From the NCBI GenBank assembly GCA_910576535.1, contig CAJTKK010000005.1, positions 101,136-165,135 of the forward strand: a stretch of DNA of 64,000 nucleotides, read 5' to 3'. This document shows positions 1 to 9,128 of this stretch, piece after piece. A program made the translations under genes and the position numbers. The stretch comes from an uncultured Lachnospiraceae bacterium (GTDB lineage: Bacteria > Bacillota > Clostridia > Lachnospirales > Lachnospiraceae). The notes beneath the pieces were generated by a model that did not search any database, had not been told where the DNA came from, and saw only the letters and a list, made by a program, of their open reading frames with translations. Position 1 is the stretch's first letter; each line of letters starts with the position of its first letter.

Positions 1-11
1 CGTCTATTGAT

Positions 12-48
12 GTCCGTCTTACGAAAGATTTTCTTATAATGCAAAAAG
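12..48 (+). repeat. diverged copy of the 84-bp repeat core
   Basis: By eye about three quarters of the bases match the first part of the 84-bp unit that is tandemly repeated at 33112-33395: TCC, a TCT-ACGAA core, GATTTTC, TATA and an A-run occur in the same order and spacing. The second half of the unit (the two other hairpins) is not present here. It suggests a dispersed family of small intergenic elements, of which this would be a decayed member. Confidence 0.4.
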
Positions 49-59
49 CCCGGACTGCC

Positions 60-200
60 TTATCCCTTAAGGCTTCTGGACTGATAAACAATAATAAGTC
101 TCTGATTTAAAGAACCACGATATGGTAAAGTGGTATCGCGTTGTGAATCTATATATCTTCCATCTACAACAGCAAATCTATGTTCTTCCAAATGCCTTCC
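60..200 (-). pseudogene. unrecognised ORF remnant, no start codon
   Basis: A reading frame of 46 codons ends with TAA at 60-62 and begins directly after an in-frame TAA. It contains a protein-like stretch (EEHRFAVVDGRYIDSQRD, then TLPYRGSLNQRLIIVYQSRS), but has no ATG or credible ribosome site. A neighbouring frame upstream holds an ATG pair (MMVKEG), so a frameshifted gene is possible. I do not recognise the family. It lies just downstream of the Uma2 gene on the same strand. A small GCCTTA/TAAGGC hairpin overlaps its end, followed on this strand by a short T-run, which may be a weak terminator. Confidence 0.25.
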
Positions 201-226
201 TTAACCATCATACTTATATTTAATGT

Positions 227-760
227 CTACTCTATTTTTAATGAAACTCCTTCGTAAATTCCCGCTGGTATATCTTTATCAAAAGAATATTCTTCCATAC
301 TGTCTTTTTCAAAGTTATATATTGTCACAAGTTCCCTTTCAGGATCTACGACCCAATATTCTCTAACTCCTGTTGTCCTATATTTAAACAGTTTCTTATA
401 ATAATCCATTTGTTTACTGCTTGGTGAAACAATTTCAATTACCCAATCCGGTGCGCCATTACACCCCTTATCAGTAATCTTATTTTTGTCACAAATGACT
501 GATATATCAGGTTCTACATAATTTCTATCATTTTCATTGAGAAACACGGCAAACGGAGCGGGAAACACATTGCATTCACCATGATTACGCTTGATATGGT
601 CTTTTATTTGATAAGATAAATCCATTACAAGCGTTTGATGTTTTGTATTTGGCAAAGCCATATAATAAATTTTCCCATCAATCAATTCTGCCCGCTCCCC
701 TTCGGGCAAAGCATAAATATCATCTATTGTATAGTTTTTTTCTTTTCTCAATGCATCCAT
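227..760 (-). CDS. Uma2 family (DUF820) restriction-endonuclease-fold protein
   Basis: This 177-residue protein has the family's order of motifs: an N-terminal YTIDDIYALPEGERAELIDG helix-turn, then EPDISVI and, after about 25 residues, DWVIEIVSPSS, followed by KLFKYRTTGVREYWVVDP. The Asp of EPD and the Glu of the VIEIVSPSS strand form the PD-(D/E)XK-like metal site of Uma2 proteins. The family is common in cyanobacteria and clostridial accessory DNA and its biological job is unknown. I start at the ATG at 760 because GGAGG lies 8 bases upstream; an in-frame GTG at 769 lies too close to it. It begins one base after the stop of the ParB-like gene, so the two are probably translated together. 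Confidence 0.85.
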   Translation of the reverse strand: MDALRKEKNYTIDDIYALPEGERAELIDGKIYYMALPNTKHQTLVMDLSYQIKDHIKRNHGECNVFPAPFAVFLNENDRNYVEPDISVICDKNKITDKGCNGAPDWVIEIVSPSSKQMDYYKKLFKYRTTGVREYWVVDPERELVTIYNFEKDSMEEYSFDKDIPAGIYEGVSLKIE

Positions 761-761
761 C

Positions 762-1115
762 CTACACACCTCCGTTCCTGGTTTTATTATAGGCAGTATT
801 TATAATAATTACAACCACTTTCCCTTGCTTAACTTTTTTCATTTCTCCCTGATCATGTAACCACATAGCAGCCATAAGCCTATGGTTCCCATCTATAATT
901 ATAGGTATAGGACAAATATAGTTTCCATTACAAATATTATCAACCTCTATATCTTTCATTTCCTCTGGATGTTTTATAAAATATAAAGCCCTTCCCATAT
1001 GCCACTCAGTAGACTTATTCTCCAAACACAAATGCTTCCAGTGACCGCCAAACGGCTCCGACTCTTCTGTGTGTCCTTCATGAATGGCACATGCAATATC
1101 ATCCAACGTTACCAT
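762..1115 (-). CDS. small ParB/sulfiredoxin-like protein
   Basis: This 117-residue protein contains PIPIIIDGNHRLMAAMWLHD, the DGNHR/DGHHR-type motif of ParB N-terminal and sulfiredoxin-like folds, where it binds nucleotide or phosphate. The family and motif are recognised by eye, and the rest of the sequence gives no further function. In chromosome partition ParB this motif belongs to the CTP-binding box, but this protein lacks the HTH and dimer domains, so it is more likely a stand-alone ParB-like enzyme or regulator of accessory DNA. Its ribosome site is weak. It sits between a 32-codon ORF and the Uma2 gene on the same strand, with gaps of 12 and 1 bases, which suggests one small operon. 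Confidence 0.6.
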   Translation of the reverse strand: MVTLDDIACAIHEGHTEESEPFGGHWKHLCLENKSTEWHMGRALYFIKHPEEMKDIEVDNICNGNYICPIPIIIDGNHRLMAAMWLHDQGEMKKVKQGKVVVIIINTAYNKTRNGGV

Positions 1116-1127
1116 CTCGCTTTCATT

Positions 1128-1226
1128 TCATGACCAGCTATCTATAGGGAAAAATTCTTGCAATCTATCTATTAGGATCATGTCACCAGTATACTCATCA
1201 ATCGGTGTAAAATCTCCATGTTCCAA
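1128..1226 (-). CDS. possible 32-residue peptide with TTG start
   Basis: A short frame starts at TTG (1226), 8 bases after a good GGAGG, and ends with TGA at 1128-1130, 12 bases before the ParB-like gene. The translation begins MEHGDFTPIDEYTG if TTG is read as Met. It could be a leader peptide or the end of a broken gene. The ribosome site and position in the operon are the only support; I know no homologue. Confidence 0.35.
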   Translation of the reverse strand: MEHGDFTPIDEYTGDMILIDRLQEFFPIDSWS

Positions 1227-1469
1227 TTATTCCACCTCCCAATAAACCAATCATTTCAACCGTTTATTTCTGCAATTTATCAGGAAATCCAACCTCAACA
1301 TCCACATCTAAAGACATATAAATTATGCTCTATAAGTGTTGTTGACTCAATCCACTGATAAATTCTATTATAGACATTAATTTTACTTTTCTGACCCCGA
1401 TTTTGACCTCATTTTATACGATTTGCCATGGCTCAAAACGGTCTAAAATGACAATTTTTGCAAAATCAT
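1227..1469. other. AT-rich intergenic stretch, nothing recognised
   Basis: Between the short TTG-started frame and the tRNA terminator I see no convincing frame, repeat or RNA. The sequence is AT-rich and includes the upstream region of the Uma2 operon on the minus strand, but no clear -35/-10 pair stands out. Confidence 0.5.
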
Positions 1470-1506
1470 AAAAAAGAATGCTGAAAATATGATATTTTCA
1501 GCATTC
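1470..1506 (-). terminator. intrinsic terminator of the tRNA operon
   Basis: The arms GAATGCTGAAAATAT and ATATTTTCAGCATTC can form a near-perfect 15-bp stem. Read on the minus strand it is followed by six T residues. It lies 8 bases beyond the 3' end of tRNA-Met, as expected for the end of the tRNA-Val/tRNA-Met transcript. Confidence 0.85.
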
Positions 1507-1513
1507 TCTAAAA

Positions 1514-1587
1514 TAGCGAGAGGGGGATTTGAACCCTCGACACTACGGGTATGAACCGTATGCTCTAGCCAACTGAGCTATCTCGCC
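1514..1587 (-). tRNA. tRNA-Met (CAT)
   Basis: A 74-base cloverleaf: the acceptor arms GGCGAGA and TCTCGCT pair with one G-T, followed by discriminator A. The anticodon stem TACGG/CCGTA encloses the loop TTCATAC, giving anticodon CAT, and the T-arm is AGGGTTCAAATCCCC-like. The start of the acceptor does not show the C-A mismatch of an initiator tRNA, so it is an elongator tRNA-Met, or a tRNA-Ile whose CAT is modified to lysidine; sequence alone does not decide between these. The 3' CCA is not encoded. Confidence 0.92.
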
Positions 1588-1620
1588 ATATATCCCTTTA
1601 CCGGCTGTCCCGGTAAAGGA

Positions 1621-1693
1621 TGGGACCTATAGGGCTCGAACCTATGACCCTCTGCTTGTAAGGCAGATGCTCTCCCAGCTGAGCTAAGATCCC
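1621..1693 (-). tRNA. tRNA-Val (TAC)
   Basis: A 73-base cloverleaf with acceptor GGGATCT pairing AGGTCCC, discriminator A, D-arm AGCTCAGCTGGGAGAGC and anticodon loop CTTACAA, giving anticodon TAC for valine. The CCA end is not encoded. It is the first gene of a two-tRNA transcript, 33 bases ahead of tRNA-Met. Confidence 0.93.
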
Positions 1694-1728
1694 TTTTTAC
1701 GTGGTCGCTTCCTGCAACCCGCTTTGCT

Positions 1729-1758
1729 ATTATACAATTATATTATGAGTCTTGTCAA
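1729..1758 (-). promoter_or_regulatory. strong sigma-A promoter of the tRNA operon
   Basis: On the minus strand a perfect TTGACA (1753-1758) and a perfect TATAAT (1729-1734) are separated by 18 bases, about 35 bases upstream of tRNA-Val. The sequence upstream of the -35 is a run of A and T that could serve as an UP element, usual for stable RNA genes. Confidence 0.85.
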
Positions 1759-1941
1759 CATTTTTTTCAAATTTTTTCAATAATTTTTTTTATTTTACAA
1801 ATTATTTTTCTTTCCACATAACCCGTTCTTTCCCCGCCCTATTTGTCATTTCAAAATATCCGCCAGCCTATCCGCTTTTATGGACAAAGCCGCCCTGTCC
1901 GCTTTCCGCGGAAAGAAGCGGCCCATCCGCAAATGCTCATC

Positions 1942-3708
1942 TTACATTCTTTCAGGCGCAGAAAATCCAAGCAGATCAATACAAGTCTCCAAAATATCCC
2001 TTGTCAGCAGCAAAAGGGCAACCCAGCCTTTTTTCTTCTCCTCATCTTCTTCCGCCAGAATCTTTGTCTCATGGTAAAAGCGGTTAAACGCGTTGGCAAT
2101 ATCATAAATATAAGCGCATACTTTGTGAGGGGCCGTCTCCCCATAAGCATTTTCTATCACCCCAAGAAACCCTGTCAATTGCAGCATCAGCGTTTTCTCC
2201 GGCTCACCGGACGCAGGCTGTATGACAACTTCATCAAGCATTCCGCCAGCCTCCTTATACTTGGACAAAATGGACTTAATCCGTACCAGCGTATATAAAA
2301 TATATGGCCCTGTATCCCCTTCCGAGGAAGTGAAGCGGTCGATATCAAAGATATAATCTTTTGAAGCCTGATTCGATAAATCCCCATATTTTACCGCAGA
2401 CAAGGCAACCACCTGGGCAGTTTCCCGCGCCTCCTGTTCCGGGACAGAACGGTTCTGCACAATCTTTCCGTACATCACTTCATTAATCTCCGCAATCAGG
2501 CTCTCCAGACGCATAACTCCCCCTTCTCTCGTTTTAAAGGGTTTTCCGTCCTTGCCATTCATCGTTCCAAAGCCTAAAAATTTTAATTCCGTTTCCGGCC
2601 GGACCAGCCCTGTCTTCCGGGCGCAGCGGAAGATTTGTTCAAAATATAACTCCTGCCGCTTATCCACCACATAGATCAGTTCATCCGGGCCGATGTTTTC
2701 CATACGTTCCTTAATTGTTGCCAAATCCGTCGTATTATATAAAGCTGCCCCGTCAGACTTAAGGATCATGCAGGGAGGGATTTCCTTTGTATCCGTTTCT
2801 TCCTTTACATCCACCACCAGGGCCCCTTCGCTGATATAAGCATATCCCCCCGCCTTCATTTCCTCAACCATTTCCGGGATCAAATCATGGACATCGGATT
2901 CCCCTTTCCACAAATCAAAATCCACATCCAGCCTTTTATAATTCTTCTTAAGATCCGTCACCGATACATTGATGATATGATTCCAAAGCGCACGGTATCC
3001 CCTTACCCCGCTTTGCAGTTTAAAAGTGGCGTTCATGGCTTTTTCCTTATATGCCTCATCTTCCTTCGACTTGCTGCTGGCAGTAGGATATATTTCCTCC
3101 AGTTCGGAAATGGTAAAGGGCGCTTCTTCCGGGTATTCCCCGGTAAAGCTTTCGTCAAAGTATACCAGCCCCGGGGTTCTTTCCTGTAATTCCGTAATAA
3201 TCAGCCCCATCTGCAGCCCCCAGTCCCCCAGGTGGATATCCCCTGTTACTTCATGGCCCGCATACCTGGCAATCCGCTTTATGCTCTCGCCGATAATTGC
3301 AGAGCGCAGATGCCCTACATGCAAAGGCTTGGCTACATTCGGCCCGCCGTAATCTATCATGATTTTCTTTGCTTTCTCCGGCATCTTAAGCCCAAATTTT
3401 GGTTCCTGCCTCATTTTGGTTAAGTATTCCTTTAAAAACAATGGGCTTACTTTTAAGTTCAAAAAACCCGGGGGAACTGCGTTTACTTCTTCAAATAGCA
3501 AGCTGTCTTTCAATTCCGCCCCCACATCCTGGGCAATCGCTAACGGGGCCTTTTTATAACGCTTCGCCCCCGCCATCGCCCCGTTACACTGATATTCGCA
3601 TAAATCCGGGCGGTTGGATAAAGTTACCTTCCCAAGCTGCGCCTCATATCCTGCTGCCTGAAACGCCTTCCCCATTTCTTCTGATATTACATCCAGCATT
3701 TTGTCCAT
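1942..3708 (-). CDS. argS: arginyl-tRNA synthetase
   Basis: Class I aminoacyl-tRNA synthetase that charges tRNA-Arg using ATP in the cytoplasm. From the chosen start the protein has 588 residues, the normal size. The N-terminal add-1 domain is followed by GGPNVAKPLHVGHLRSAIIG with the HIGH-type motif HVGH at about 130-133. GDIHLGDWGLQMG follows. The KMSKS position is the relaxed form seen in many bacterial ArgRS (KPFKTREGG). The C-terminal DALR-type anticodon-binding domain ends in LGFSAPERM, the usual ArgRS C-terminus with terminal Met. I start at 3708 (MDKMLDVIS) because AGAGG lies about 8 bases upstream; the upstream in-frame start at 3756 has no ribosome site. It is the last gene of the carA-carB-queH-argS run. 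Confidence 0.97.
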   Translation of the reverse strand: MDKMLDVISEEMGKAFQAAGYEAQLGKVTLSNRPDLCEYQCNGAMAGAKRYKKAPLAIAQDVGAELKDSLLFEEVNAVPPGFLNLKVSPLFLKEYLTKMRQEPKFGLKMPEKAKKIMIDYGGPNVAKPLHVGHLRSAIIGESIKRIARYAGHEVTGDIHLGDWGLQMGLIITELQERTPGLVYFDESFTGEYPEEAPFTISELEEIYPTASSKSKEDEAYKEKAMNATFKLQSGVRGYRALWNHIINVSVTDLKKNYKRLDVDFDLWKGESDVHDLIPEMVEEMKAGGYAYISEGALVVDVKEETDTKEIPPCMILKSDGAALYNTTDLATIKERMENIGPDELIYVVDKRQELYFEQIFRCARKTGLVRPETELKFLGFGTMNGKDGKPFKTREGGVMRLESLIAEINEVMYGKIVQNRSVPEQEARETAQVVALSAVKYGDLSNQASKDYIFDIDRFTSSEGDTGPYILYTLVRIKSILSKYKEAGGMLDEVVIQPASGEPEKTLMLQLTGFLGVIENAYGETAPHKVCAYIYDIANAFNRFYHETKILAEEDEEKKKGWVALLLLTRDILETCIDLLGFSAPERM

Positions 3709-3794
3709 TTCATTTTCCTCTCTTTCCCGCTTATGCCCTGCTGCCTTCTTTCCCATAGCCTGTCAATCCATGCCTCTGCTGATATCCCGGCTGT

Positions 3795-4544
3795 CTATTC
3801 TTTTCCGCTTTTTGAATATACGCACCCGCAATAATTCTGGCGGTATAGGCCAAACTTGGCAGACAGTTCAATGGATCTTTTATAGCCATCTCTTTTCTTA
3901 AAATCCGAAGGCAGGAAAAAAACGCCATATTCTTCCCCCAGCCTCTCCCCGGCCTCGTTTAGCTTCTGCGCACTCTTTAACGGGCTTATTGTCAGCGTCG
4001 TGGTAAAACAGTCAAAACCCTGCCTGGCTGCCAGTCTGGCCGTTTCCCTAAGACGCAGCTCATAGCACTTCAAACACCGTTCCCCGCCTTCCGGGCAGTT
4101 TTCCAGCCCTTTGGCTATCCGGTAAAAACTCTCTGGCTCATAATCCCCATCTATACTTTTTATCTTATGCGCCATTTTTGTGGAATGCATTCCCGGAAAG
4201 TCCTGCGCCTCCACTTGTCTGTTGTATTCCCCGATCAGCCGTTTCTGTTCCTGTACCCTTTTTTGATATTCCCCATTTTCCGTAATATTGGGATTATAAT
4301 AAAATACAGTGATATCAAAATATTCCCTCAGATATTCCAGCACATAGCTGCTGCAAGGCGCACAGCAGCTATGAAGCAGCAGCCGGTCCGGTCCCCTTTC
4401 CTGCCCCATATCCGCTGCGGCTTTTTTCTCAATGATTTTTTCCAATTCTTTTGCGTAGTTTCTTGTATTTCCCATCTTTCTTACCATAAACCGTTTCGGT
4501 ACTGCCGCTTTACGAAAATCCAAACCTCTTTCCTTCTCCGTCAT
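3795..4544 (-). CDS. queH: epoxyqueuosine reductase QueH
   Basis: QueH (DUF208) performs the last step of queuosine synthesis, reducing epoxyqueuosine to queuosine in tRNA. It is an iron-sulfur protein not related to QueG. The sequence has the family's cysteine pattern: LLLHSCCAPCSSYVLEYL near residue 55, with YNPNI after it, then ENCPEGGERCLKCYELRL in the middle and a C-terminal NYCGCVYS. These cysteines hold the Fe-S cluster and an adjacent metal. TTTLTISPLKS is also typical. The length of 249 residues is slightly above the family norm, because of a basic N-terminal extension; internal starts at 4487 or 4475 are possible and no start has a strong ribosome site. It lies 22 bases after carB and 86 bases before argS. 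Confidence 0.93.
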   Translation of the reverse strand: MTEKERGLDFRKAAVPKRFMVRKMGNTRNYAKELEKIIEKKAAADMGQERGPDRLLLHSCCAPCSSYVLEYLREYFDITVFYYNPNITENGEYQKRVQEQKRLIGEYNRQVEAQDFPGMHSTKMAHKIKSIDGDYEPESFYRIAKGLENCPEGGERCLKCYELRLRETARLAARQGFDCFTTTLTISPLKSAQKLNEAGERLGEEYGVFFLPSDFKKRDGYKRSIELSAKFGLYRQNYCGCVYSKSGKE

Positions 4545-4566
4545 TCTTTACAGAAGGGAGATGATT

Positions 4567-7500
4567 TTAAGGCTCATTTTCCGGCTGATCCCTCCGCTGC
4601 AGCGAAGCAATGTCTACCAAAGTCAGCTTTTCTTCCTCACTCATATGCTCTAAGCTGGTTACCAGCGCCCTTGCCGTATCCAAAGAGGTCAGACAGTTTA
4701 CGCCTGTTTCAATCGCTGTGCGGCGGATTAAAAATCCATCCCTGGATTTGTCCCGCCCCTGCGTGGGCGTATCAATTACTAAATCTATTTCATGCCCTAA
4801 AATAAGATCCATGACCGTAGGGGATTCCTGCTGTATTTTATTCACCTGCCGGGCTTTTACCCCCGCATCCTTTAAAGCGTTTGCCGTACTTCTGGTAGCG
4901 TATATCTTATAGCCCAGCTTCTCAAAGCGTCTGCCGATCTCAATCGCTTCCCCTTTATCCGCATCCTTCACGGTAAGAATCATCCGGCGGAACTTCGGCA
5001 AATGCACCCCTGCCCCCAAAAATGCCTTATATAATGCTTCATGAAAGGTTTTGGATATTCCCAGGCATTCCCCTGTTGATTTCATTTCCGGCCCTAGGCT
5101 GATCTCCGCTCCCCGGATTTTTTCAAAAGAAAATACCGGCATCTTGACCGCCACATACCCCGCTTCCTTCTGCAGCCCCGGTTCATATCCCAGTTCCCTG
5201 ATGGATTTGCCGGTAATCACTTCTGTCGCCAGATCCACAATCGGAATCCCTGTCACTTTGCTGATATAAGGCACCGTCCGGGAAGAACGGGGATTGACCT
5301 CAATCACATAAACCTCTTCCCCTACCGCAATAAACTGGATATTAATCAGCCCGATGACATGCAGCTCCTTGGCCAGTCTTCTTGTATACTCCGTAATCGT
5401 CTCCTTTACTTTCCCGCTTATGCTGACTGCCGGGTATACCGATATGCTGTCGCCGGAATGTACGCCCGCCCTTTCGATATGTTCCATAATACCTGGGATT
5501 AAAATATCCCCGCCATCGCAGACTGCATCCACTTCAATCTCCTTGCCCTGCAGATACTTGTCCACCAAAATAGGATGATCCTGGGCAATCCGGTTGATGA
5601 TTTCCATAAATTCTTCCACTTCCCCGTCGGAAATGGCTATCTGCATCCCTTGCCCCCCAAGCACGTAAGAAGGACGTATCAATACCGGATAGCCTAACTG
5701 GTTCGCTACCCTTTTTGCTTCTTCTGCCGTATATACAGTTCCCCCTGCCGGCCTCGGTATACCGCATTTTTCTAAAATGGAATCAAACAATTCCCTGTCT
5801 TCCGCCGCATCCACATTCTCCGCGCTTGTCCCAAGAATCGGCACTCCCATTTTCATCAGGCTTTCCGTCAATTTAATCGCTGTCTGCCCGCCAAACTGCA
5901 CCACCGCGCCGTCCGGCTCTTCCATGCGGACAATATTTTCCACATCTTCCGGGGTCAGCGGCTCAAAATAAAGCTTATCGGCAATATCAAAATCTGTACT
6001 CACCGTTTCCGGGTTATTATTGACAATCACCGTCTCATATCCTGCCTTTGCCAAAGCCCATGTAGCGTGTACGGAACAATAATCGAATTCAATGCCCTGC
6101 CCGATGCGGATAGGGCCGGAACCGAGAATAAGCGCCTTCTTGGCAGGATGGGTCTTTGCCGCTTCATTCTCGCTGCCAAAACAAGAATAATAGTAGGGAG
6201 TCTCCGCTTCAAATTCTGCCGCGCACGTATCCACCATTTTAAACGCTGCTATAATCCCATTCTCATACCGCATCTTTTTTACAGCCTCTTCCGTCAGCCC
6301 GGATAACATGCCAATGACACTGTCGGGGAATTCCATACGTTTCGCTTCCTTTAAGAGCGGCACAGTCAAAGGCTCCTCCCTTAATGACTTTTCCATTTCC
6401 ACAAGGATCGCAATCTTGTCAATAAACCAGCAGTCAATCTTCGTTATATCATGTATTATATCATAATCAATGCCTCTACGCAAAGCTTCCGCAATCACAT
6501 AAATCCTCTGGTCGTCCACTTTAGCAAGCCTCTCCGTCAGTTCTTCCCTGTTCCATGCAGAAAAATCATAGCTTAAGAGGCTGTCTACATGCTGTTCCAA
6601 AGAACGGATGGCTTTCATCAAAGCCCCTTCAAAATTCGTGCATATGCTCATGACTTCACCAGTAGCCTTCATCTGGGTCGTCAACGTCCTTTTCGCCGTA
6701 AGGAACTTATCAAAAGGAAGTCTCGGGATTTTTACGACACAATAATCCAAGGCCGGTTCAAAGCTGGCATACGTTTTCCCCGTCACTGAATTCTTAATCT
6801 CATCCAGCGTATAACCCAGCGCAATCTTGGCCGCCACCTTAGCAATCGGATATCCCGTTGCTTTGCTGGCCAAGGCGGAAGAACGGCTGACACGGGGGTT
6901 CACCTCAATCACACAGTACTCAAAGCTAGTAGGATGTAAGGCAAACTGCACATTGCATCCCCCCGTAATCTCCAGTTCATTGATAATGTTTAACGCGGAA
7001 CTGCGCAACATCTGGTATTCTTTGTCCATCAGCGTCTGGGATGGGGCTACCACAATGCTGTCCCCGGTATGTACCCCTACCGGGTCGATATTTTCCATAT
7101 TGCAGACAGTGATGCAATTGCCTGCGCCATCGCGCATCACTTCGTATTCAATTTCTTTCCAGCCGGCAATGCACCGTTCCACCAGCACCTGCCCTACCCG
7201 GGATAACCGGAGGCCATTTTTTAAGATTTCTTCCAGTTCTTCCTGGCAATGGGCGATCCCCCCGCCGGAACCGCCCAAAGTATAAGCGGGGCGCAGCACT
7301 ACCGGATAACCTATCTTTTTCGCAAAGGCCACACCGTCCTCTACGTTTTCCACTACCAAAGAAGCGGCGCAGGGTTCTCCGATTTTTTCCATCGTCTCCT
7401 TAAATTCCAGCCGGTCTTCCGCCTTTTTAATCGTTTTGGCGCTTGTGCCTAAAAGGGTTACCTGATGCTTTTGCAAAAAACCGGATTCCTCCAGTTCCAT

Positions 7501-7797
7501 GCCCAGGTTCAGCCCTGCCTGTCCTCCCAGGGTCGGCAGCACACTGTCCGGCTTTTCTTTTTCTATAATCTGTTCCAATACCTTCGCCGTCAGCGGTTCA
7601 ATATAAACCTTATCCGCAATGTCCCTGTCGGTCATAATCGTTGCAGGGTTGGAGTTTACCAATACGACCTCAACCCCTTCTTCTTTTAACGAACGGCAGG
7701 CCTGTGTGCCTGCGTAGTCAAACTCCGCAGCCTGTCCAATGACGATCGGCCCGGAACCGATCACCAACACTTTTTTCACCCTAGGATTCTTTGGCAT
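4567..7797 (-). CDS. carB: carbamoyl-phosphate synthase large chain
   Basis: Makes carbamoyl phosphate from bicarbonate, ammonia delivered by CarA, and two ATP, feeding arginine and pyrimidine synthesis. The 1076-residue chain has the classic duplicated organisation: an N-terminal carboxyphosphate half ([24 protein letters not shown]-grasp with [13 protein letters not shown]), an oligomerisation region, a second half ([49 protein letters not shown]), and a C-terminal MGS-fold allosteric domain ending in [13 protein letters not shown]. The start at 7797 (MPKNPRVKK) fits the family; an in-frame GTG three codons upstream is too near the AAGGAG. It overlaps the end of carA by 17 bases, so the two subunits are translationally coupled. 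Confidence 0.98.
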   Translation of the reverse strand: MPKNPRVKKVLVIGSGPIVIGQAAEFDYAGTQACRSLKEEGVEVVLVNSNPATIMTDRDIADKVYIEPLTAKVLEQIIEKEKPDSVLPTLGGQAGLNLGMELEESGFLQKHQVTLLGTSAKTIKKAEDRLEFKETMEKIGEPCAASLVVENVEDGVAFAKKIGYPVVLRPAYTLGGSGGGIAHCQEELEEILKNGLRLSRVGQVLVERCIAGWKEIEYEVMRDGAGNCITVCNMENIDPVGVHTGDSIVVAPSQTLMDKEYQMLRSSALNIINELEITGGCNVQFALHPTSFEYCVIEVNPRVSRSSALASKATGYPIAKVAAKIALGYTLDEIKNSVTGKTYASFEPALDYCVVKIPRLPFDKFLTAKRTLTTQMKATGEVMSICTNFEGALMKAIRSLEQHVDSLLSYDFSAWNREELTERLAKVDDQRIYVIAEALRRGIDYDIIHDITKIDCWFIDKIAILVEMEKSLREEPLTVPLLKEAKRMEFPDSVIGMLSGLTEEAVKKMRYENGIIAAFKMVDTCAAEFEAETPYYYSCFGSENEAAKTHPAKKALILGSGPIRIGQGIEFDYCSVHATWALAKAGYETVIVNNNPETVSTDFDIADKLYFEPLTPEDVENIVRMEEPDGAVVQFGGQTAIKLTESLMKMGVPILGTSAENVDAAEDRELFDSILEKCGIPRPAGGTVYTAEEAKRVANQLGYPVLIRPSYVLGGQGMQIAISDGEVEEFMEIINRIAQDHPILVDKYLQGKEIEVDAVCDGGDILIPGIMEHIERAGVHSGDSISVYPAVSISGKVKETITEYTRRLAKELHVIGLINIQFIAVGEEVYVIEVNPRSSRTVPYISKVTGIPIVDLATEVITGKSIRELGYEPGLQKEAGYVAVKMPVFSFEKIRGAEISLGPEMKSTGECLGISKTFHEALYKAFLGAGVHLPKFRRMILTVKDADKGEAIEIGRRFEKLGYKIYATRSTANALKDAGVKARQVNKIQQESPTVMDLILGHEIDLVIDTPTQGRDKSRDGFLIRRTAIETGVNCLTSLDTARALVTSLEHMSEEEKLTLVDIASLQRRDQPENEP

Positions 7798-8989
7798 ACG
7801 ATACACACGCTCCTTCCATCATCTCCATAAACCGGTCAAACAGATATCCTGAATCCTGCGGTCCCGGGCAGGCCTCCGGATGAAACTGTACGGTAAAAAT
7901 ATTCTTTCCAATATAAGAAAGCCCTTCATTGGTTCCGTCATTGACATTGATAAAAGCCGGTTCTGCCACCGTTTTATCAAGCTTCTGTGTATCCACTACA
8001 TAACCATGATTCTGGGAAGAAATATATACCTTTCCCGTCCGGAGATCCTTTACCGGATGATTCCCTCCCCGGTGACCATATTTCATTTTATAAGTATCCG
8101 CCCCGGCAGCCAATGCCATTAGCTGATGCCCAAGGCATATGGCAAACACCGGAATGTCCGACTCATATATTTTTCTTATCTCTCCGATCATTGATGCGCA
8201 TTCTTTCGGATCCCCCGGCCCATTGCTTAACATAATGCCATCCGGCTTATCTGCCAGGATTTCCTCCGCTTTTGTAAAGGCAGGGTATACGGTTACATCA
8301 CATCCCCTCTTTACCAGGGAATCCGCGATATTATCCTTCGCCCCAAAGTCCAGCAGAGCCACTCTTTTTCCGGCTCCGTTTAATTCCCGTACCAGCCCTG
8401 GCTTTTTCTCATGCACCCCCGCATCGTAATCCTCTTTGCAGAATCTGGCGCTTCCGGCTAAAGGCCCGTTTTCTTCCAGCGTCCTTGCCCCCTTTTTTTC
8501 ATACTTTTCCTGGCATGTTACTTTTTCCACCACTTTGCCCGTCCGGTATTCCCTTAACCGGGGGAGGATTTCTTCCAGGCAATAGTCCCCGACTGTTGTA
8601 ATCATGCCGTTCATCGTTCCTTTTTCCCTAAGGGTTTTCGTCAAAGCCCTTGTATCTATCCCTGCAATCCCCGGTATTCCATACTCCTCCAAAAACTGCT
8701 GCAACGTAAGGTCCATGCGGAAATTGCTGCCTATCCGGGATAACTCCCTGACAATCAGCCCGTCCGCCCACGGCCTTTTTGATTCCATATCTTCCCTGCA
8801 AATCCCATAATTCCCGATCAATGGATAGGTCATGCAGACAGCCTGCCCGGCATAGGAGGGATCCGTCAGCACTTCCGGATAACCCGCCATAGAAGTATTA
8901 AACACAATTTCACTGATCATCTCTTTTCTGGCACCGATATGCGTCCCTTCAAAAACAGTGCCGTCTTCCAAAATTAAAAATGCCCGCAT
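7781..8989 (-). CDS. carA: carbamoyl-phosphate synthase small chain
   Basis: The glutaminase subunit of carbamoyl-phosphate synthase hydrolyses glutamine and channels ammonia to CarB. The 402-residue protein starts [15 protein letters not shown] and has the N-terminal CPSase_sm domain ([20 protein letters not shown]). The C-terminal class I glutamine amidotransferase domain carries the nucleophile Cys in [12 protein letters not shown] and the His/Glu pair in [11 protein letters not shown]. The length is a little above the usual 355-380 because of an insert between the domains (about 170-215). It is the first gene of the operon, about 100 bases downstream of a good promoter. No PyrR site or arginine operator is obvious in the leader. 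Confidence 0.97.
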   Translation of the reverse strand: MRAFLILEDGTVFEGTHIGARKEMISEIVFNTSMAGYPEVLTDPSYAGQAVCMTYPLIGNYGICREDMESKRPWADGLIVRELSRIGSNFRMDLTLQQFLEEYGIPGIAGIDTRALTKTLREKGTMNGMITTVGDYCLEEILPRLREYRTGKVVEKVTCQEKYEKKGARTLEENGPLAGSARFCKEDYDAGVHEKKPGLVRELNGAGKRVALLDFGAKDNIADSLVKRGCDVTVYPAFTKAEEILADKPDGIMLSNGPGDPKECASMIGEIRKIYESDIPVFAICLGHQLMALAAGADTYKMKYGHRGGNHPVKDLRTGKVYISSQNHGYVVDTQKLDKTVAEPAFINVNDGTNEGLSYIGKNIFTVQFHPEACPGPQDSGYLFDRFMEMMEGACVSYAKES

Positions 8990-9092
8990 CTTTTCTCCAT
9001 TCCTGCACCCACATCCGGTGCTTCTCCCTCTTTCGCGGCCCTGGAGCCGGAAGCCTCTTTTGCCGCTTTTTATTTTTATCCAAAATTGGTTT

Positions 9093-9121
9093 ATTATAGC
9101 ATATCATATCTCCTGCTTCAA
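9093..9121 (-). promoter_or_regulatory. promoter of carAB-queH-argS
   Basis: On the minus strand TTGAAG (9116-9121) and a perfect TATAAT (9093-9098) are 17 bases apart, about 100 bases upstream of carA. The transcribed leader contains GC-rich self-complementary bits (GGCTTCCGGCTCC region) but I cannot assign an attenuator to it. Confidence 0.7.
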
Positions 9122-9128
9122 GATTTTC

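Noticed and set aside
8990..9092. Pyr attenuator or PyrR-binding site in the carA leader
   Set aside because: No anti-terminator/terminator pair with a T-run and no recognisable PyrR-binding loop is visible.
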